64,000 bases of DNA, from the NCBI RefSeq assembly GCF_025144145.1, contig NZ_CP083546.1, positions 1,876,501 through 1,940,500 on the forward strand, in the 5' to 3' direction. The position numbers and the translations under genes are program-made. The DNA is from Leisingera sp. M658. GTDB lineage: Bacteria; Pseudomonadota; Alphaproteobacteria; Rhodobacterales; Rhodobacteraceae. The notes beneath the pieces are model-generated. The model saw nothing but the letters and a program-made list of their open reading frames with translations, did not search any database and had not been told where the DNA came from. Positions 38,018-48,033 of the stretch are shown here, piece by piece. Position 1 is the first letter of the stretch, and every line of letters starts with the position of its first letter.

Positions 38018-38983
38018 TTACTCAATCCAGCCTTTTTCTTTGTAATACTTGGCAGCACCGGGATGCAGCGGTGCCGACAGACCGTCTGCAATCATCTCTT
38101 CCGGCTTCAGGTTGGCGAAGGCCGGGTGCAGCTTCTGGAAAGCTTCGAAATTCTCGAAGACGGAGCTGACAACGGCATAGACCGCATCGTCGGACACGTC
38201 CGCCGAGGTTACAAAGGTTGCGCCCACGCCAAAGGTCTGGGTGTCGTTGTCAGACCCGCGGTACATGCCGCCGGGGATGGTGGCGGTGCGGTAGAAGGAA
38301 TTGTCGCCAACCAGTTTTTCAACCGCTTCGCCGTCCACGGTCACCAGGACCGAGTCGCAGGCGGTGGAAGCTTCCTGAATAGAACCCGACGGGTGGCCAA
38401 CGGTATAGATCATCGCGTCGATCTGGTTGTCGCAGAGCGCTGCGGACTGTTCCGCTGCCTTCAGTTCGGTTGCCAGGGCGAAATCTTCCATACCCCAGCC
38501 TTTGGCGCCCATCAGCACTTCCATGGTGCCGCGCTGGCCGGAGCCCGGGTTGCCGATGTTGACGCGCTTGCCCTTGAGATCGTCAAAGGTTGAAATGCCG
38601 GAATCCGCGCGGGCCACAACGGTGAAAGGTTCCGGATGCACTGAGAATACGGCGCGCAGACCTTCGAACGGGCCTGCTTCCTCGAATTTGGAGGTGCCAT
38701 TATACGCGTGGTACTGCCAGTCAGACTGGGCCACACCGAACTGCAGCTCGCCTTCGCGGATGGTGTTGATGTTGTAGACCGAGCCGCCGGTGGATTCGAC
38801 GGCGCATTTGAAGCCGTGCTCCTTGCGGCCCTTGTTCACCAGACGGCAGATGGCGCCGCCAGTCGGGTAATAAACACCGGTCACGCCGCCGGTGCCGATG
38901 GTGATGTATTCCTGAGCAAATGCTGCGGGCGCCGCAAAGGACGCCGCCACCAATGCACCGATAGCCAGCTGGGTGTGTTTCAT
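38018..38983 (-). CDS. TAXI-family TRAP solute-binding protein
   Basis: 321 residues with a signal peptide (MKHTQLAIGALVAASFAAPA, cleavage after AFA), so periplasmic. Fold features: ITIGTGGVTGVYYPTGGAIC, CAVESTGGSVYNINTIREGE, GVAQSDWQYHAYNGT, GSGQRGTMEVLMGAKGWG. These are typical of TAXI proteins, which take glutamate-like or other dicarboxylate substrates. I use ATG 38983, with GGGAGAG upstream, over an upstream TTG at 38989. Ligand not predictable from sequence. First gene of the TRAP-usp operon. Confidence 0.93.
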   Translation of the reverse strand: MKHTQLAIGALVAASFAAPAAFAQEYITIGTGGVTGVYYPTGGAICRLVNKGRKEHGFKCAVESTGGSVYNINTIREGELQFGVAQSDWQYHAYNGTSKFEEAGPFEGLRAVFSVHPEPFTVVARADSGISTFDDLKGKRVNIGNPGSGQRGTMEVLMGAKGWGMEDFALATELKAAEQSAALCDNQIDAMIYTVGHPSGSIQEASTACDSVLVTVDGEAVEKLVGDNSFYRTATIPGGMYRGSDNDTQTFGVGATFVTSADVSDDAVYAVVSSVFENFEAFQKLHPAFANLKPEEMIADGLSAPLHPGAAKYYKEKGWIE

Positions 38984-39489
38984 GATCAAGTCTCTCCCAC
39001 TTGTCTTATGATTTGCAGCCTGGCGCGGAAGGCAGTGAAACCGTGGTTACGGTACCTGCACGGCCACAGAATTCGGCCCGCCAGACCGGGCATGTGCGGA
39101 TTATTTCGCACGTGCAGAAGGGTTTCACCGGCACCCCGCCAAGTCAAGGGTGCTATCTATTGACGCACCCCGTAAACCCGCATTTTTCTCCTAATTGACG
39201 AAGGTTAGGTAATTTTCCCCCTCACGGCCCGGATGCATTCGGCCACCTCTGCACAAAGTTTTTTCTTGCAAGGAAAGTGACCGGTACAGCGATTCTTTCA
39301 GCGGGCAGCCGTGCTTCTGCGCCGCCTAACCTTGGCAGCCATTCCGGGCGGATTTTTGCAGCTTTGCGACGGTTTGAAAAACATCCTGGTGACAAATCAT
39401 CCGGATGACGCTAATACGCACCACATAAAAATTGATCCGCGGTACTAAAAATTAACAAAGCGGACAGCATTAACGGGGAGCTTGCGGCA

Positions 39490-39702
39490 ATGCTGCTGAG
39501 CCAAGTGATTACTGACAACCCGTCTTTGACGGATTTCTGGGCGTTGGAACGATGCGTTTCCGCTGAAGCCAGAAAGATACCCAGCGAGGCGAATGCGCCT
39601 TTGACCTGTGATGTGGAGCCGGAGTTCCGCTGTACGCCACGGAAATGGGACCTGATCCTGTCGGCGGCCCATGACCGCGGATTGCGGGCGCGCCGCGCCT
39701 GA
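39490..39702 (+). CDS. Possible small hypothetical protein
   Basis: 70 residues, no membrane segment, with four Cys or Trp residues and a basic end (DRGLRARRA). A GGGGAG site lies 9 bases before the ATG and an AT-rich, promoter-like stretch lies upstream. No family recognised; codon use is ordinary, and a chance frame cannot be excluded. Confidence 0.3.
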   Translation: MLLSQVITDNPSLTDFWALERCVSAEARKIPSEANAPLTCDVEPEFRCTPRKWDLILSAAHDRGLRARRA

Positions 39703-39754
39703 TGCCCGGCTGATCGCAGCCAGCCCCGGCGGACCTTCGGTTCTGATGGAAGAG

Positions 39755-39781
39755 AAAACCCCGCCAGATGCACTGGCGGGG
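39755..39781 (-). terminator. Terminator of the RND operon
   Basis: CCCCGCCA (39759-39766) pairs perfectly with TGGCGGGG (39774-39781) and is followed on the minus strand by TTTTCTC (39758-39752). It begins 10 bases past the RND transporter stop. Confidence 0.85.
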
Positions 39782-39790
39782 CGGTCTGTT

Positions 39791-42700
39791 CTATTCTGCC
39801 GGTTGGGCTGCCGGTGTGCCTTTGATGCGTTCGCGCATTCCCTGCATCATCACATACAGCACCGGTACCACGATGACGCCAACCACGGTTGCTGCCAGCA
39901 TGCCGCCAAAGACGGCAATACCGATGGCCCGCTGGCTGGCCGCGCCGGCTCCTGACGCAACCAGCAGTGGCACCACCCCCAGCAGGAAGGACAGCGCTGT
40001 CATCATCACGGCGCGGAAACGCTGTTTGGCGGCCTCCTGCGCCGCGTCGCGGATCGAGAGCCCGGCGGCGCGCTGCTCCATCGCGAACTCGACAATCAGA
40101 ATGGCGTTTTTCGACGCCAGGCCGATCAGCATGATCATCCCGATCTGCGTGTAGAGGTTGATGTCATTGCCGGCGATTGCCACCGCCGCAACCGCTCCGA
40201 ACAGGGCCACGATCACCGACAGCAGGATGGCCACCGGCATCGTCCAGCTTTCGTATTGCGCGACCAGAAACAAGTAGCCGAACAGCACTGCCATCGCCAG
40301 GATCACGGTGACCAGACCTGCCGAGTCCAGCTGCTGCTGCGCCGTACCGGTCCATTCAAAGGCGTAGCCCGGCGGCAGCGCCGTCGCGGCTTCCTCCTGC
40401 ATCACCCGGATCGCATCGCCGGTGGACAGACCTGCCGCCGGCACAGCGGTAACAGTGGCCGAGCGGAAGATATTGTGCCGCTTCAGCAGCACCGGCCCCA
40501 GCACGTTTTCCACATCAATCAGGGTCGACAGCGGCACCATTTCACCCGACTGCGTCCGCACATACAGGCCGCCGATATCCTCGATCTTGTCGCGGTAGCT
40601 GCCTTCCGCTTGCAGCATCACCTTGTAGACACGGCCAAACAGGTTGAAGTCGTTGACATAGTAGGACCCCAAGAGTGCCTGCATGGTCTGAAACACCTCG
40701 GAAATCGGCACATTCAGCGTCTTGGCCTTTTCGCGGTCCAGATCGACAAACACCTGCGGCACGTTTGCCCGGAAGGTTGTATAGGACTGGGCGATCTCCG
40801 GGCGCTGGTTGGCCGAGTAGACCAGCGAGCCGACCGATTGCGCCAGATCCTGCGGGGTGCCGCCTGCGGTTTGCTGGATTGCCATTTCCACACCTGCGGA
40901 CATGCCCAGGCCCGAAATCGGCGGCGGGTTGAAGGCGACGATGCTGGCGGCGGCTTCCCCGTTGGCAATGCCGTAGATCTGGCCAAGGATGGCATTGGGA
41001 TGCAGCGCCTCGGTTTGCCGTTCATCCCAAGGGTGAAGGGAGGCGATGATCATGGCACCATTGGCCCCCGCCCCGTTCAGCAGGCTGAAACCATTGACCA
41101 GAACCGTGCCCTGGACACCGGGGATCTGCCGGATCTGCTCGTCGATCCGTCCGGTCACTGTCTCCGTCCGTCCCAGCGCCGCTGCGTCGGGCAGCTGCAC
41201 ATCCACAAACAGATAGCCGTTGTCTTCGGCCGGCAGGAAGCCTTTGGACGTAGAGTTGAAAATAGTGCCGGTGCCAAAGGCAACCGCCGCGATGATGGCA
41301 AGCCCGATCACCGGCAAACGCAGCAAACGGGTGACGATGCTCAGATATCCGCTGCGGACGCCGCCGATCATGTTCTCGAACAGTGCCAGCAAGCCTTTTG
41401 GCGGGCCGGAGCGCGCCTTGAGCACAATGGAACAAAGCGCCGGCGACAGTGTCAGCGCGTTGACCGAGGAGATCACAACCGCAACCGAAATGGTCACCGC
41501 AAACTGCGAGTACAGCTTGCCGGTGATCCCGGGCATGAAGGTGACCGGCACAAACACCGCCAGCAGTACCAGGGTTGTGGCAATCACCGGACCGGTGATC
41601 TGCCCCATTGCCTTGCGGGTGGCCTCAGCCGGGGGCAGCCCCTCCTCTGCGATGATCCGTTCGACATTCTCCACCACCACGATGGCGTCATCCACCACGA
41701 TGCCGATCGCCAGCACCAGCGCAAACAGCGAAATGGTGTTAAGCGACATGCCAAGCACCAGCAGGAAGGCAAATGTCCCGATAAGGGACACCGGGATGGC
41801 AATCGCCGGAATAATCGTTGCCCGGAAAGAGCCGAGGAAGATGAACACCACCGTGATCACCAGTGCAAAGGTCATCATCAAGGTGGAAATCACGTCATTC
41901 AGCGACTGTTCGACAAAATCCGTGGTGTTGAACGGCACCGAATAGGCAACGTCGTCCGGGAAATCCCCCGACAGCCGGTCCATCTCTGCCAGCACTGCCT
42001 CGGACACTGCCAGCGCATTGGCGCCGGGAGATTGGTAGACAGCCAGGATCGTCGCCGGCACGCCGTCGAAATAGCCCGAGGAACTGTAATTGGAGGCCCC
42101 CAGCTCAACCTTGGAAATGTCCCTGAGCCGGACAGTGCTGCCGCCGTCGCCGGTGCGGATGACGATGTCCTCAAACTCAGCAACCTCGGTCAGGCGGCCC
42201 TTGGACTTGATGGTATACTGAAAGACCTGATCGCCCGGAACAGGGGGCGCGCCCACCTGCCCTGCGGAGACTTCGATGTTCTGTTCACGCACTGCGTTGA
42301 TAACATCGCCCGGCGAGATTCCGAGGCCTGCCATCTTGTTGGGATCCAGCCAGACCCGCATGGCGTATTCGAAATTGGTCAGGATATCTGCTTTGCCGAC
42401 GCCGTCGACGCGGGCCAGGGCATCCTTGATGTTGATGGCGGCATAGTTTGACAAAAACACGTTGTCATACGAGCTGTTGGGCGATGTCAGGGCCGCAACC
42501 AGCAGCATGTTGGAGGAGCTTTTCTGTGTCACCACCCCGTTTGCCGTCACTTCGGCGGGTAGAGCTGCTGTTGCTTGCGCCACCCGGTTCTGCACGTTGA
42601 CCGAGGCTATATCGGCATCAGTGCCGACTTCGAAGGTTACTGAGAGAGAATAGCTGCCATTGTCAGCCGACGTGGAGGACATATAGAGCATCCCATCCAC

Positions 42701-42916
42701 CCCGTTGACCTGCGCCTCGATCGGCGCGGCGACGCTTTTTTCCACGGTTTCGGCATTGGCGCCGGGATAGCTGGCGGTGACATTCACCACCGGCGGGGTG
42801 ATTTCCGGGAACTGCGCCACAGGCAGCGCGAAGTAGCCGATCACCCCCATGACCGTCAGCACCAGAGAGATGACGATTGCGAATTTCGGTCTTGAAATGA
42901 ATATGCTGGAAAACAT
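39791..42916 (-). CDS. RND efflux permease, HAE1 (AcrB/MexB) type
   Basis: Proton-driven tripartite drug efflux across the envelope. 1041 residues with about 12 membrane helices and two large periplasmic loops. The proton-relay region [19 protein letters not shown] lies in TM4, and [17 protein letters not shown] in the second half. [17 protein letters not shown] and the [13 protein letters not shown] loop are also typical. It lies 3 bases downstream of the membrane-fusion gene. No outer-membrane channel gene is adjacent, so a TolC elsewhere is presumably shared. Confidence 0.94.
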   Translation of the reverse strand: MFSSIFISRPKFAIVISLVLTVMGVIGYFALPVAQFPEITPPVVNVTASYPGANAETVEKSVAAPIEAQVNGVDGMLYMSSTSADNGSYSLSVTFEVGTDADIASVNVQNRVAQATAALPAEVTANGVVTQKSSSNMLLVAALTSPNSSYDNVFLSNYAAINIKDALARVDGVGKADILTNFEYAMRVWLDPNKMAGLGISPGDVINAVREQNIEVSAGQVGAPPVPGDQVFQYTIKSKGRLTEVAEFEDIVIRTGDGGSTVRLRDISKVELGASNYSSSGYFDGVPATILAVYQSPGANALAVSEAVLAEMDRLSGDFPDDVAYSVPFNTTDFVEQSLNDVISTLMMTFALVITVVFIFLGSFRATIIPAIAIPVSLIGTFAFLLVLGMSLNTISLFALVLAIGIVVDDAIVVVENVERIIAEEGLPPAEATRKAMGQITGPVIATTLVLLAVFVPVTFMPGITGKLYSQFAVTISVAVVISSVNALTLSPALCSIVLKARSGPPKGLLALFENMIGGVRSGYLSIVTRLLRLPVIGLAIIAAVAFGTGTIFNSTSKGFLPAEDNGYLFVDVQLPDAAALGRTETVTGRIDEQIRQIPGVQGTVLVNGFSLLNGAGANGAMIIASLHPWDERQTEALHPNAILGQIYGIANGEAAASIVAFNPPPISGLGMSAGVEMAIQQTAGGTPQDLAQSVGSLVYSANQRPEIAQSYTTFRANVPQVFVDLDREKAKTLNVPISEVFQTMQALLGSYYVNDFNLFGRVYKVMLQAEGSYRDKIEDIGGLYVRTQSGEMVPLSTLIDVENVLGPVLLKRHNIFRSATVTAVPAAGLSTGDAIRVMQEEAATALPPGYAFEWTGTAQQQLDSAGLVTVILAMAVLFGYLFLVAQYESWTMPVAILLSVIVALFGAVAAVAIAGNDINLYTQIGMIMLIGLASKNAILIVEFAMEQRAAGLSIRDAAQEAAKQRFRAVMMTALSFLLGVVPLLVASGAGAASQRAIGIAVFGGMLAATVVGVIVVPVLYVMMQGMRERIKGTPAAQPAE

Positions 42917-42919
42917 TGC

Positions 42920-44068
42920 TTATTCTCCAGCCTGTGCGGCCATGACCGGGTCCACTTCGACACCGGGGCGGATCTTTTGCAGGCCTTCGACCACAACGGT
43001 TTCGCCCTTGGTCAGACCGTCCAGCACAATGATGCCGGTGCCCTGAACATCGCCAGTGACGATATAGCGCTGGGCCACCTGATTCTGATCGTCCACTACC
43101 AGAACAAACGGCCCCTGCTGATCGCGCTGGATCGCAGCCTGGCTGATGATGATCCGGTCAACTGCCTCCTGAGACTGCAGGCCGACGGTCAGAAAAGCGC
43201 CGTCCAGGATCAACCGGTGATCATTTTGAAACTGCGCCCGTACGGTGACGGCGCCGGTGGCTGGATCAACCCGGTTGCCGGCAAAGGCGATCCGGCCTTT
43301 TTCCTCCAGCTCGGCACCATTTGGCAAGACGACGAATACTTCCGGCGCGGTTTCAGTGTCAGAGCGTTCAATACCTTCGGCCTGAAGCTCCTGCAAAATC
43401 TCGACAAACTGCTTTTCGTTCAACGAAAAGGAAACATAAACCGGTGCTTCACGCACGATATTGACCAAAGCCGCGCCACTGGGGTTGACCACATCGCCGA
43501 TGCTGACCTCGACCCGGCCGACCCGGCCCGAGAACGGCGCGTGGATTTCGGTATAGCTCAGATCCAATTCCGCCTGCTTGATCGCAGCCGCAGCGGCGCG
43601 CACCTGGGCTTCGGCCACCAGCTCATTAGCGCGGGAGGTGTCCCGGTCCGCCTCGGGCACCGAACCGCGTTCGAACAGTTCCTGTTTTCGGGCCAGATCC
43701 AACGAGGCGAGCTCCAAATTGGCCTCAGCCTGGGCCAGTTCGGCGCGGCGGCTTTCCAGCACCGCCTCATAAGCGCTGCGTTCGATGCGGAACAGCACGT
43801 CGCCCTTTTCCACCTCAGCACCGTCTTTGACCAGCACCTCCTCCAAGTAGCCGTTGACTCGGGCCATGATGTTTGCCTTGTCGATCGCTTCACCGCGGCC
43901 GATGAAGGTTGAGGTATCCTTGATCGGTTTAACCACTGCCTGCGACACCGAAACCTTTGGTGCAGCACCCTGCTGCGCAAACGCCGCATCCGCACTTACA
44001 AGACCAACCGCTGCAATTGCTGCTAGTCCGGTCCAGCCGGTCAGGCCCCTGTTCCAGAAATTCTTCAT
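42920..44068 (-). CDS. RND membrane-fusion (periplasmic adaptor) protein
   Basis: 382 residues, links the RND pump to an outer-membrane channel. Signal segment about 5-30 (AAIAAVGLVSADAAFA). Lipoyl-like part MARVNGYLEEVLVKDGAEVE, a helical hairpin about 95-160 (EAVLESRRAELAQAEANLEL), and the HAPFSGRVGRVEVSIGDVV barrel start. ATG 44068 follows AAAGGCTCAAGG; an upstream TTG is possible. First gene of the RND pair, probably with the operator in the 44069-44343 gap; no regulator gene is adjacent. Confidence 0.92.
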   Translation of the reverse strand: MKNFWNRGLTGWTGLAAIAAVGLVSADAAFAQQGAAPKVSVSQAVVKPIKDTSTFIGRGEAIDKANIMARVNGYLEEVLVKDGAEVEKGDVLFRIERSAYEAVLESRRAELAQAEANLELASLDLARKQELFERGSVPEADRDTSRANELVAEAQVRAAAAAIKQAELDLSYTEIHAPFSGRVGRVEVSIGDVVNPSGAALVNIVREAPVYVSFSLNEKQFVEILQELQAEGIERSDTETAPEVFVVLPNGAELEEKGRIAFAGNRVDPATGAVTVRAQFQNDHRLILDGAFLTVGLQSQEAVDRIIISQAAIQRDQQGPFVLVVDDQNQVAQRYIVTGDVQGTGIIVLDGLTKGETVVVEGLQKIRPGVEVDPVMAAQAGE

Positions 44069-44343
44069 CCTTGAGCCTTTCAATTTGACGAAAATAAACC
44101 GGGCGGCCGGTTTTCCGGTGCACCCGCTCGTTATAAAACTTAACCCTATTGAACACTGCGCGAGCTGCTGTCTGCAAGGAGCACGCGTGCTGACCGGAAA
44201 ATTTCACACAGAAACTCCGCGATTATCCAGCGGGCCTTTTCAACGAAACCTTGCGCGCAAGGCGCAATTCAGGGAAACCGGAAACAACTTGCCGGCCAAT
44301 CCGGCACCGGCAGCTGCGCTGCAACGAAAAAGGGGAAACTCCG

Positions 44344-45450
44344 ATGAAAGTGAATGGCACCCATTACCGCTCCCTTTGGTGGGATTATGATCACGATGCG
44401 CTGCAGATCATTGATCAGCGCTGGCTGCCGCATGACTTCCGTGTCCAGCAGGTAAACACGCTGCAGGAGTTTGCCGATGCAATTGTTGAGATGCGGGTGC
44501 GCGGCGCGCCGCTGATCGGTGCGACAGCAGCTTATGGCATGGCGCTGGCGATGCGGCTGGATCCGTCAGATGCAGCGATGGATCAGGCCTGGAGCTTTCT
44601 CAACGCCACCCGCCCCACCGCTATCAACCTGCGCTGGGCGCTGGATCGTTGCCGCAATCACCTGCGGCCGCTGGCAGCAGGCGAACGCGCCGCCGCCGCG
44701 CTGGTGCTGGCGCATGAGATCGCAGACGAGGATGTCGGGATCAACCGCAGCATAGGTGCGCATGGGTTGGAACTGATCAGGAAAATCGCCGCGAATAAGC
44801 CTGCGGGCGAGCCGGTCCGCCTGCTGACCCATTGCAACGCCGGCTGGATCGCCACCGTCGATTGGGGCACCGCCACCAGCCCGATGTATCAAGCGCATGA
44901 TGCGGGCATTCCGATCCACGTCTGGGTGGACGAGACGCGTCCGCGCAATCAGGGTGCCCTGACCTCCTGGGAGCTGGGCAGCCACGGCATCAGCCACAGC
45001 TATATTACCGACAATGCCGGCGGCCATTTGATGCAGCACGGTCAGGTGGACCTGGTGATCACCGGCACTGACCGCACCACCCGCCGCGGCGATGTCTGCA
45101 ACAAGATCGGCACCTATTTGAAAGCGCTGGCAGCCAAGGACAACGGTGTGCCTTTCTACGTCGCCCTGCCCTCGCCGACCATCGACTGGACCGTCTTGGA
45201 CGGCGTTGCCGAAATTCCGATCGAAGAACGCAGCGAACGTGAAATCACCCATGTTCAAGGCAAGACCGAGGATGGCGCCATTGGCGTGGTTCAGGTCACC
45301 CCGGATGGCACGCCTGGCGGCAACCCGGCCTTTGACGTGACCCGGAACCGGCTGGTCACCGGCCTGATCACCGAACGCGGGATCTGCGAAGCCTCCGAAG
45401 ACGGCCTGGCCAGGCTGTTTCCGGAAATGGCCGCCGCCAGATCCGCTTGA
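44344..45450 (+). CDS. mtnA: S-methyl-5-thioribose-1-phosphate isomerase
   Basis: Isomerises 5-methylthioribose 1-phosphate, or the deoxy analogue, to the ribulose 1-phosphate form. 368 residues of the eIF2B-like fold. MtnA features: [36 protein letters not shown] with the catalytic Cys, [20 protein letters not shown] with the catalytic Asp, [13 protein letters not shown], and [19 protein letters not shown] 44344 has AAGGGG 9 bases upstream; an in-frame start at 44251 is rejected. 16 bases separate it from the class II aldolase. Confidence 0.93.
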   Translation: MKVNGTHYRSLWWDYDHDALQIIDQRWLPHDFRVQQVNTLQEFADAIVEMRVRGAPLIGATAAYGMALAMRLDPSDAAMDQAWSFLNATRPTAINLRWALDRCRNHLRPLAAGERAAAALVLAHEIADEDVGINRSIGAHGLELIRKIAANKPAGEPVRLLTHCNAGWIATVDWGTATSPMYQAHDAGIPIHVWVDETRPRNQGALTSWELGSHGISHSYITDNAGGHLMQHGQVDLVITGTDRTTRRGDVCNKIGTYLKALAAKDNGVPFYVALPSPTIDWTVLDGVAEIPIEERSEREITHVQGKTEDGAIGVVQVTPDGTPGGNPAFDVTRNRLVTGLITERGICEASEDGLARLFPEMAAARSA

Positions 45451-45466
45451 GACCGGAGGATTTTGC

Positions 45467-46132
45467 GTGAAGCCTCCTTGTCAGGACAGCCCCGGTCTGC
45501 GGCAGACAGTGATCGACGCTTGCCTGGAAATGAATGCCATGGGCATCAATCAGGGCACTTCGGGCAATATCTCGGTGCGCGCGGGCGATATGATGCTGAT
45601 CACGCCTTCCGGTGTGCCCTATGAAAAGATGACGCCCAAGGATCTGGTGAAGATACCGCTGGACGGCAGCCAGTTACCGGACGGCCAGTTGAAACCTTCC
45701 ACGGAATGGCCTTTTCACCTGGCCATTCTGCAGGCCAAGCCCGCTGTCAGCGCGGTGGTTCACGCGCATCCTGTCTATTGCTGCGCTCTGGCAATGAACC
45801 GCCAGGCTATCCCTGCCTGCCACTATATGGTCGCGGCCTTTGGCGGCAACGATGTGCCGGTGGCAGATTATGCGCTGTTCGGCAGCCGGCAGCTGTCGGA
45901 CAATATCACCCGCTCTTTGCAAAACCGCAGTGCCTGCCTGATGGCAAATCATGGTGCTGTCGCCACCGGAGAAAGCCTGCCGCGTGCACTCTGGCGGATG
46001 GGAGAATTGGAAGCGTTGGCAAAAAGTTATGCGACGAGCCTCACAATCGGCAAGCCGCACATCCTGACTGAAGATGAAATGGAGGAAGTTACCGCTGCCT
46101 TCGCGGATTATGGCCTGAGGGACAGCCGCTGA
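45467..46132 (+). CDS. Class II aldolase (Ald2-like, 5-deoxyribulose/methylthioribulose 1-phosphate aldolase)
   Basis: 221 residues of the class II aldolase/adducin fold. The zinc and catalytic residues of FucA are in place: Glu80 (STEWPFHL), His99 and His101 (VVHAHPVYC), His162 (MANHGAV), with phosphate-binding TSGNISVR (31-38). The spacing equals that of L-fuculose-1-phosphate aldolase. Placement 16 bases after mtnA suggests cleavage of the ribulose 1-phosphate product into DHAP and an aldehyde (the DHAP shunt), rather than dehydration as by MtnB. The GTG start has GGAGG 8 bases upstream. Confidence 0.82.
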   Translation: MKPPCQDSPGLRQTVIDACLEMNAMGINQGTSGNISVRAGDMMLITPSGVPYEKMTPKDLVKIPLDGSQLPDGQLKPSTEWPFHLAILQAKPAVSAVVHAHPVYCCALAMNRQAIPACHYMVAAFGGNDVPVADYALFGSRQLSDNITRSLQNRSACLMANHGAVATGESLPRALWRMGELEALAKSYATSLTIGKPHILTEDEMEEVTAAFADYGLRDSR

Positions 46133-46193
46133 CGTTGCATCAGTGCAAAGCAAGACCAATACGTGATTGCGGAATCCGCCGATGGAAGTGGGC

Positions 46194-46242
46194 AAAAAAA
46201 GAACAAAGGCCTGCAGCAAGAACGTGCTGCAGGCCTTTGTTC
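46194..46242 (-). terminator. Terminator of tRNA-Leu (also faces aldolase gene)
   Basis: A perfect 18-bp stem (46201-46218 with 46225-46242) and a 6-base loop, followed on the minus strand by seven T (46200-46194). On the plus strand it lies about 70 bases past the aldolase stop, so it may serve both directions. Confidence 0.9.
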
Positions 46243-46246
46243 TTAT

Positions 46247-46332
46247 TGGTACCCAAGGCCGGACTCGAACCGGCACGCTGTCACCAGCGGGGGATTTTGA
46301 ATCCCCTGCGTCTACCATTCCGCCACTTGGGC
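46247..46332 (-). tRNA. tRNA-Leu(CAA)
   Basis: 86-base class II tRNA on the minus strand. Acceptor GCCCAAG with CTTGGGT (a G-U at the end), discriminator A and encoded CCA. Anticodon loop TTCAAAA gives CAA (reads UUG). A long variable arm and T-arm GGTTCGAGTCC are seen. Confidence 0.96.
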
Positions 46333-46497
46333 AACGTCCTTTTCCTAGCCAAGCCCGACGCCAAGGTCCAGAGGCAAAAAGGCACTTTGCAGCCAAAAAA
46401 TCAGCGCGTGGCAAATTCACCTGGCAGCAAAGGTTGACGGAATGCGGCGCGCATGCCACCTCATCTTGCAAAACCCGTTGAGGATGCAGGGCGCAGG

Positions 46498-47076
46498 ATG
46501 CTGAAACCGCTATACAACCGGACGATGGCCCTGGCCGATCATCCCAAGGCGCTTTGGTGTTTGGCCGCTGTCGCCTTTGTCGAAAGCTCCGTGTTTCCGA
46601 TCCCGCCGGATGTGCTGATGATTCCGATGATCCTGGCCCGCCCGTCCCGCGCCTGGCTGATTGCGCTAGTGGCCTTGGCGGCCTCGGTCGCAGGCGGTGT
46701 GCTTGGCTATGCGATTGGTGCGTTCTTTTACGAGGGCATCGGCCAGCCGGTGCTAGAGGCGATGGGCAAAGGCGATGCTATCGCTGAATTCAACACCCGG
46801 TTTAACGATTTTGGCTTCTGGGCGGTTCTAGGCGCCGGCGTCACACCGTTCCCCTACAAAGTGATAACCATAATGTCGGGCTGGACCGGCATGCCCATTG
46901 GTACCTTCATTGCCACCTCTATCCTCGCACGCGCATTGCGTTTTTTCATCGTCGCCGGGCTTCTCTGGAAATTCGGAACCCCAATCCGCGACTTTATTGA
47001 GCGCCGCCTGGGTCTGGTTTTCACGGCCTTCATGCTTGTGCTGTTTGGCGGCTTCCTACTGGTAAGGTTTATCTGA
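46498..47076 (+). CDS. YqaA-family DedA-like membrane protein
   Basis: 192 residues with about 4-5 membrane segments. Signature SNARE-associated/DedA elements: VESSVFPIPPDVLMIPMILA, ASVAGGVLGYAIGAFF and a conserved GAGVTPFPYKVITIMSGW re-entrant loop. YqaA proteins are flippase-like or membrane homeostasis proteins of unsettled function. I start at ATG 46498 (MLKPLYNRTM), since an ATG at 46453 has no ribosome-binding site and adds 15 atypical residues. It lies 2 bases upstream of dsbB, in one transcript. Confidence 0.85.
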   Translation: MLKPLYNRTMALADHPKALWCLAAVAFVESSVFPIPPDVLMIPMILARPSRAWLIALVALAASVAGGVLGYAIGAFFYEGIGQPVLEAMGKGDAIAEFNTRFNDFGFWAVLGAGVTPFPYKVITIMSGWTGMPIGTFIATSILARALRFFIVAGLLWKFGTPIRDFIERRLGLVFTAFMLVLFGGFLLVRFI

Positions 47077-47078
47077 TA

Positions 47079-47546
47079 ATGCATCGTTTTTTGATTATCC
47101 TTGCGGCCGGCGGCTCTGCGGCGCTGCTGTTGGGCGCGCTGGGGTTCCAATACATTGGCGAAATGCCGCCCTGTAAACTGTGCTATTGGCAGCGCTATCC
47201 GCATGCCGCCGCCGCAGGGATCGGCGTATTGGCGCTGATCATTCCGGGCGCGCTGCTGCCTTATCTGGGCGCTCTGGCAGCCCTGGCCACAGCAGGCATA
47301 GGCGCCTTTCACACCGGGGTTGAACGAGGCTGGTGGGAAGGTCCGTCCACCTGCACATCCGGCCCGGTTGGCGGCTTGTCTCCGGATCAGTTGCTGGACC
47401 AGATCATGGCCGCACCGCTGGTGCAATGCGATCAGGTGCCGTGGGAAATGCTGTCACTGTCCATGGCCAGCTGGAATGCTATTGCGTCCTTTGGTCTGGC
47501 ATTGCTTTGGGTCGCCGCCGCCAACCATGCCCGCAAGCAGGGTTAA
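47079..47546 (+). CDS. dsbB: Disulfide bond formation protein B
   Basis: Reoxidises DsbA using quinone, in the inner membrane. 155 residues with four membrane helices. First Cys pair PPCKLCYWQRYPH, the CxxC typical of DsbB, and the second pair is about 26 residues apart in CTSGPVGGLSPDQLL and VQCDQVPW. Starts 2 bases after the YqaA-like gene, which fits common co-transcription of small membrane genes. Confidence 0.92.
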   Translation: MHRFLIILAAGGSAALLLGALGFQYIGEMPPCKLCYWQRYPHAAAAGIGVLALIIPGALLPYLGALAALATAGIGAFHTGVERGWWEGPSTCTSGPVGGLSPDQLLDQIMAAPLVQCDQVPWEMLSLSMASWNAIASFGLALLWVAAANHARKQG

Positions 47547-47607
47547 CCTTATGGAAAGTTGAGGTGCGGCAGATAACCCATTGATTATCCCGCAGCCTCC
47601 CCAGGCA

Positions 47608-48033
47608 TCAGCTGTCCTTTTTGGTGGCCAGCAGCAGATTTGTCTCGCTGCTTACAATCCCTTCAAAGGTGCGGATCTTGGCCAAAGCCGTGTCCAGGGT
47701 TTCCAGGGTCTCGGTGCCAAGTTCAACAATCAAATCCCAGCGTCCATTAGTCGTGTGAATGGCCCGCACCTCCGGCAGCCCCTGCAGCTGCCGGGTAATC
47801 CGGCTGGTGCCGCGGCCTTCGATTCCGATCAGCATCAGCCCGCGGACCGGATCCCGCAGCACGTCCTCCTTCAGCACCACGGTAAACCCCAGGATGTCGC
47901 CCCGCGCCTGCAACCGCTCGATCCGTGCCCGCACTGTGGTGCGTGACAGGTTCAGCTCCAGCGCCAGGTCCGACAGAGACGCCCGTGCGTTGTGCCGCAG
48001 GGCCGACACCAGCCGCTCATCCGTTTTGTCCAT
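47608..48033 (-). CDS. Lrp/AsnC-family regulator
   Basis: 141 residues: N-terminal winged helix-turn-helix (MDKTDERLVSALRHNARASL, then LELNLSRTTVRARIERLQ) and C-terminal RAM ligand domain (GIEGRGTSRITRQLQGLPEV, then GRWDLIVELGTETLETLD). ATG 48033 has GAGG 7 bases upstream; a longer in-frame start is rejected. Divergent from the arginase operon, 109 bases apart, a layout typical of an AsnC-type regulator of arginine or ornithine catabolism. Ligand probably arginine or ornithine (inferred). Confidence 0.87.
   Translation of the reverse strand: MDKTDERLVSALRHNARASLSDLALELNLSRTTVRARIERLQARGDILGFTVVLKEDVLRDPVRGLMLIGIEGRGTSRITRQLQGLPEVRAIHTTNGRWDLIVELGTETLETLDTALAKIRTFEGIVSSETNLLLATKKDS

Larger units (their letters stand above)
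38984..39790. other. Gap between TAXI protein and RND transporter, with a possible small ORF
   Basis: About 800 bases, AT-rich from 39380 to 39480. It should carry the TAXI operon promoter near 39000. One frame at 39490-39702 (+, 70 residues, begins MLLSQVITDNPSLTDFWALE) has GGGGAG 9 bases upstream and could be a real small protein of unknown function. Otherwise I see nothing. Confidence 0.35.

Noticed and set aside
40256-42451. A 731-codon plus-strand frame inside the RND transporter gene
   Set aside because: It overlaps the RND permease on the other strand, is rich in His, Arg and Gln as in antisense shadows, and shows no family features.
44251-44343. Longer N-terminus for MtnA from 44251
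   Set aside because: No ribosome-binding site and no family similarity in the extra 31 residues; AAGGGG precedes 44344.
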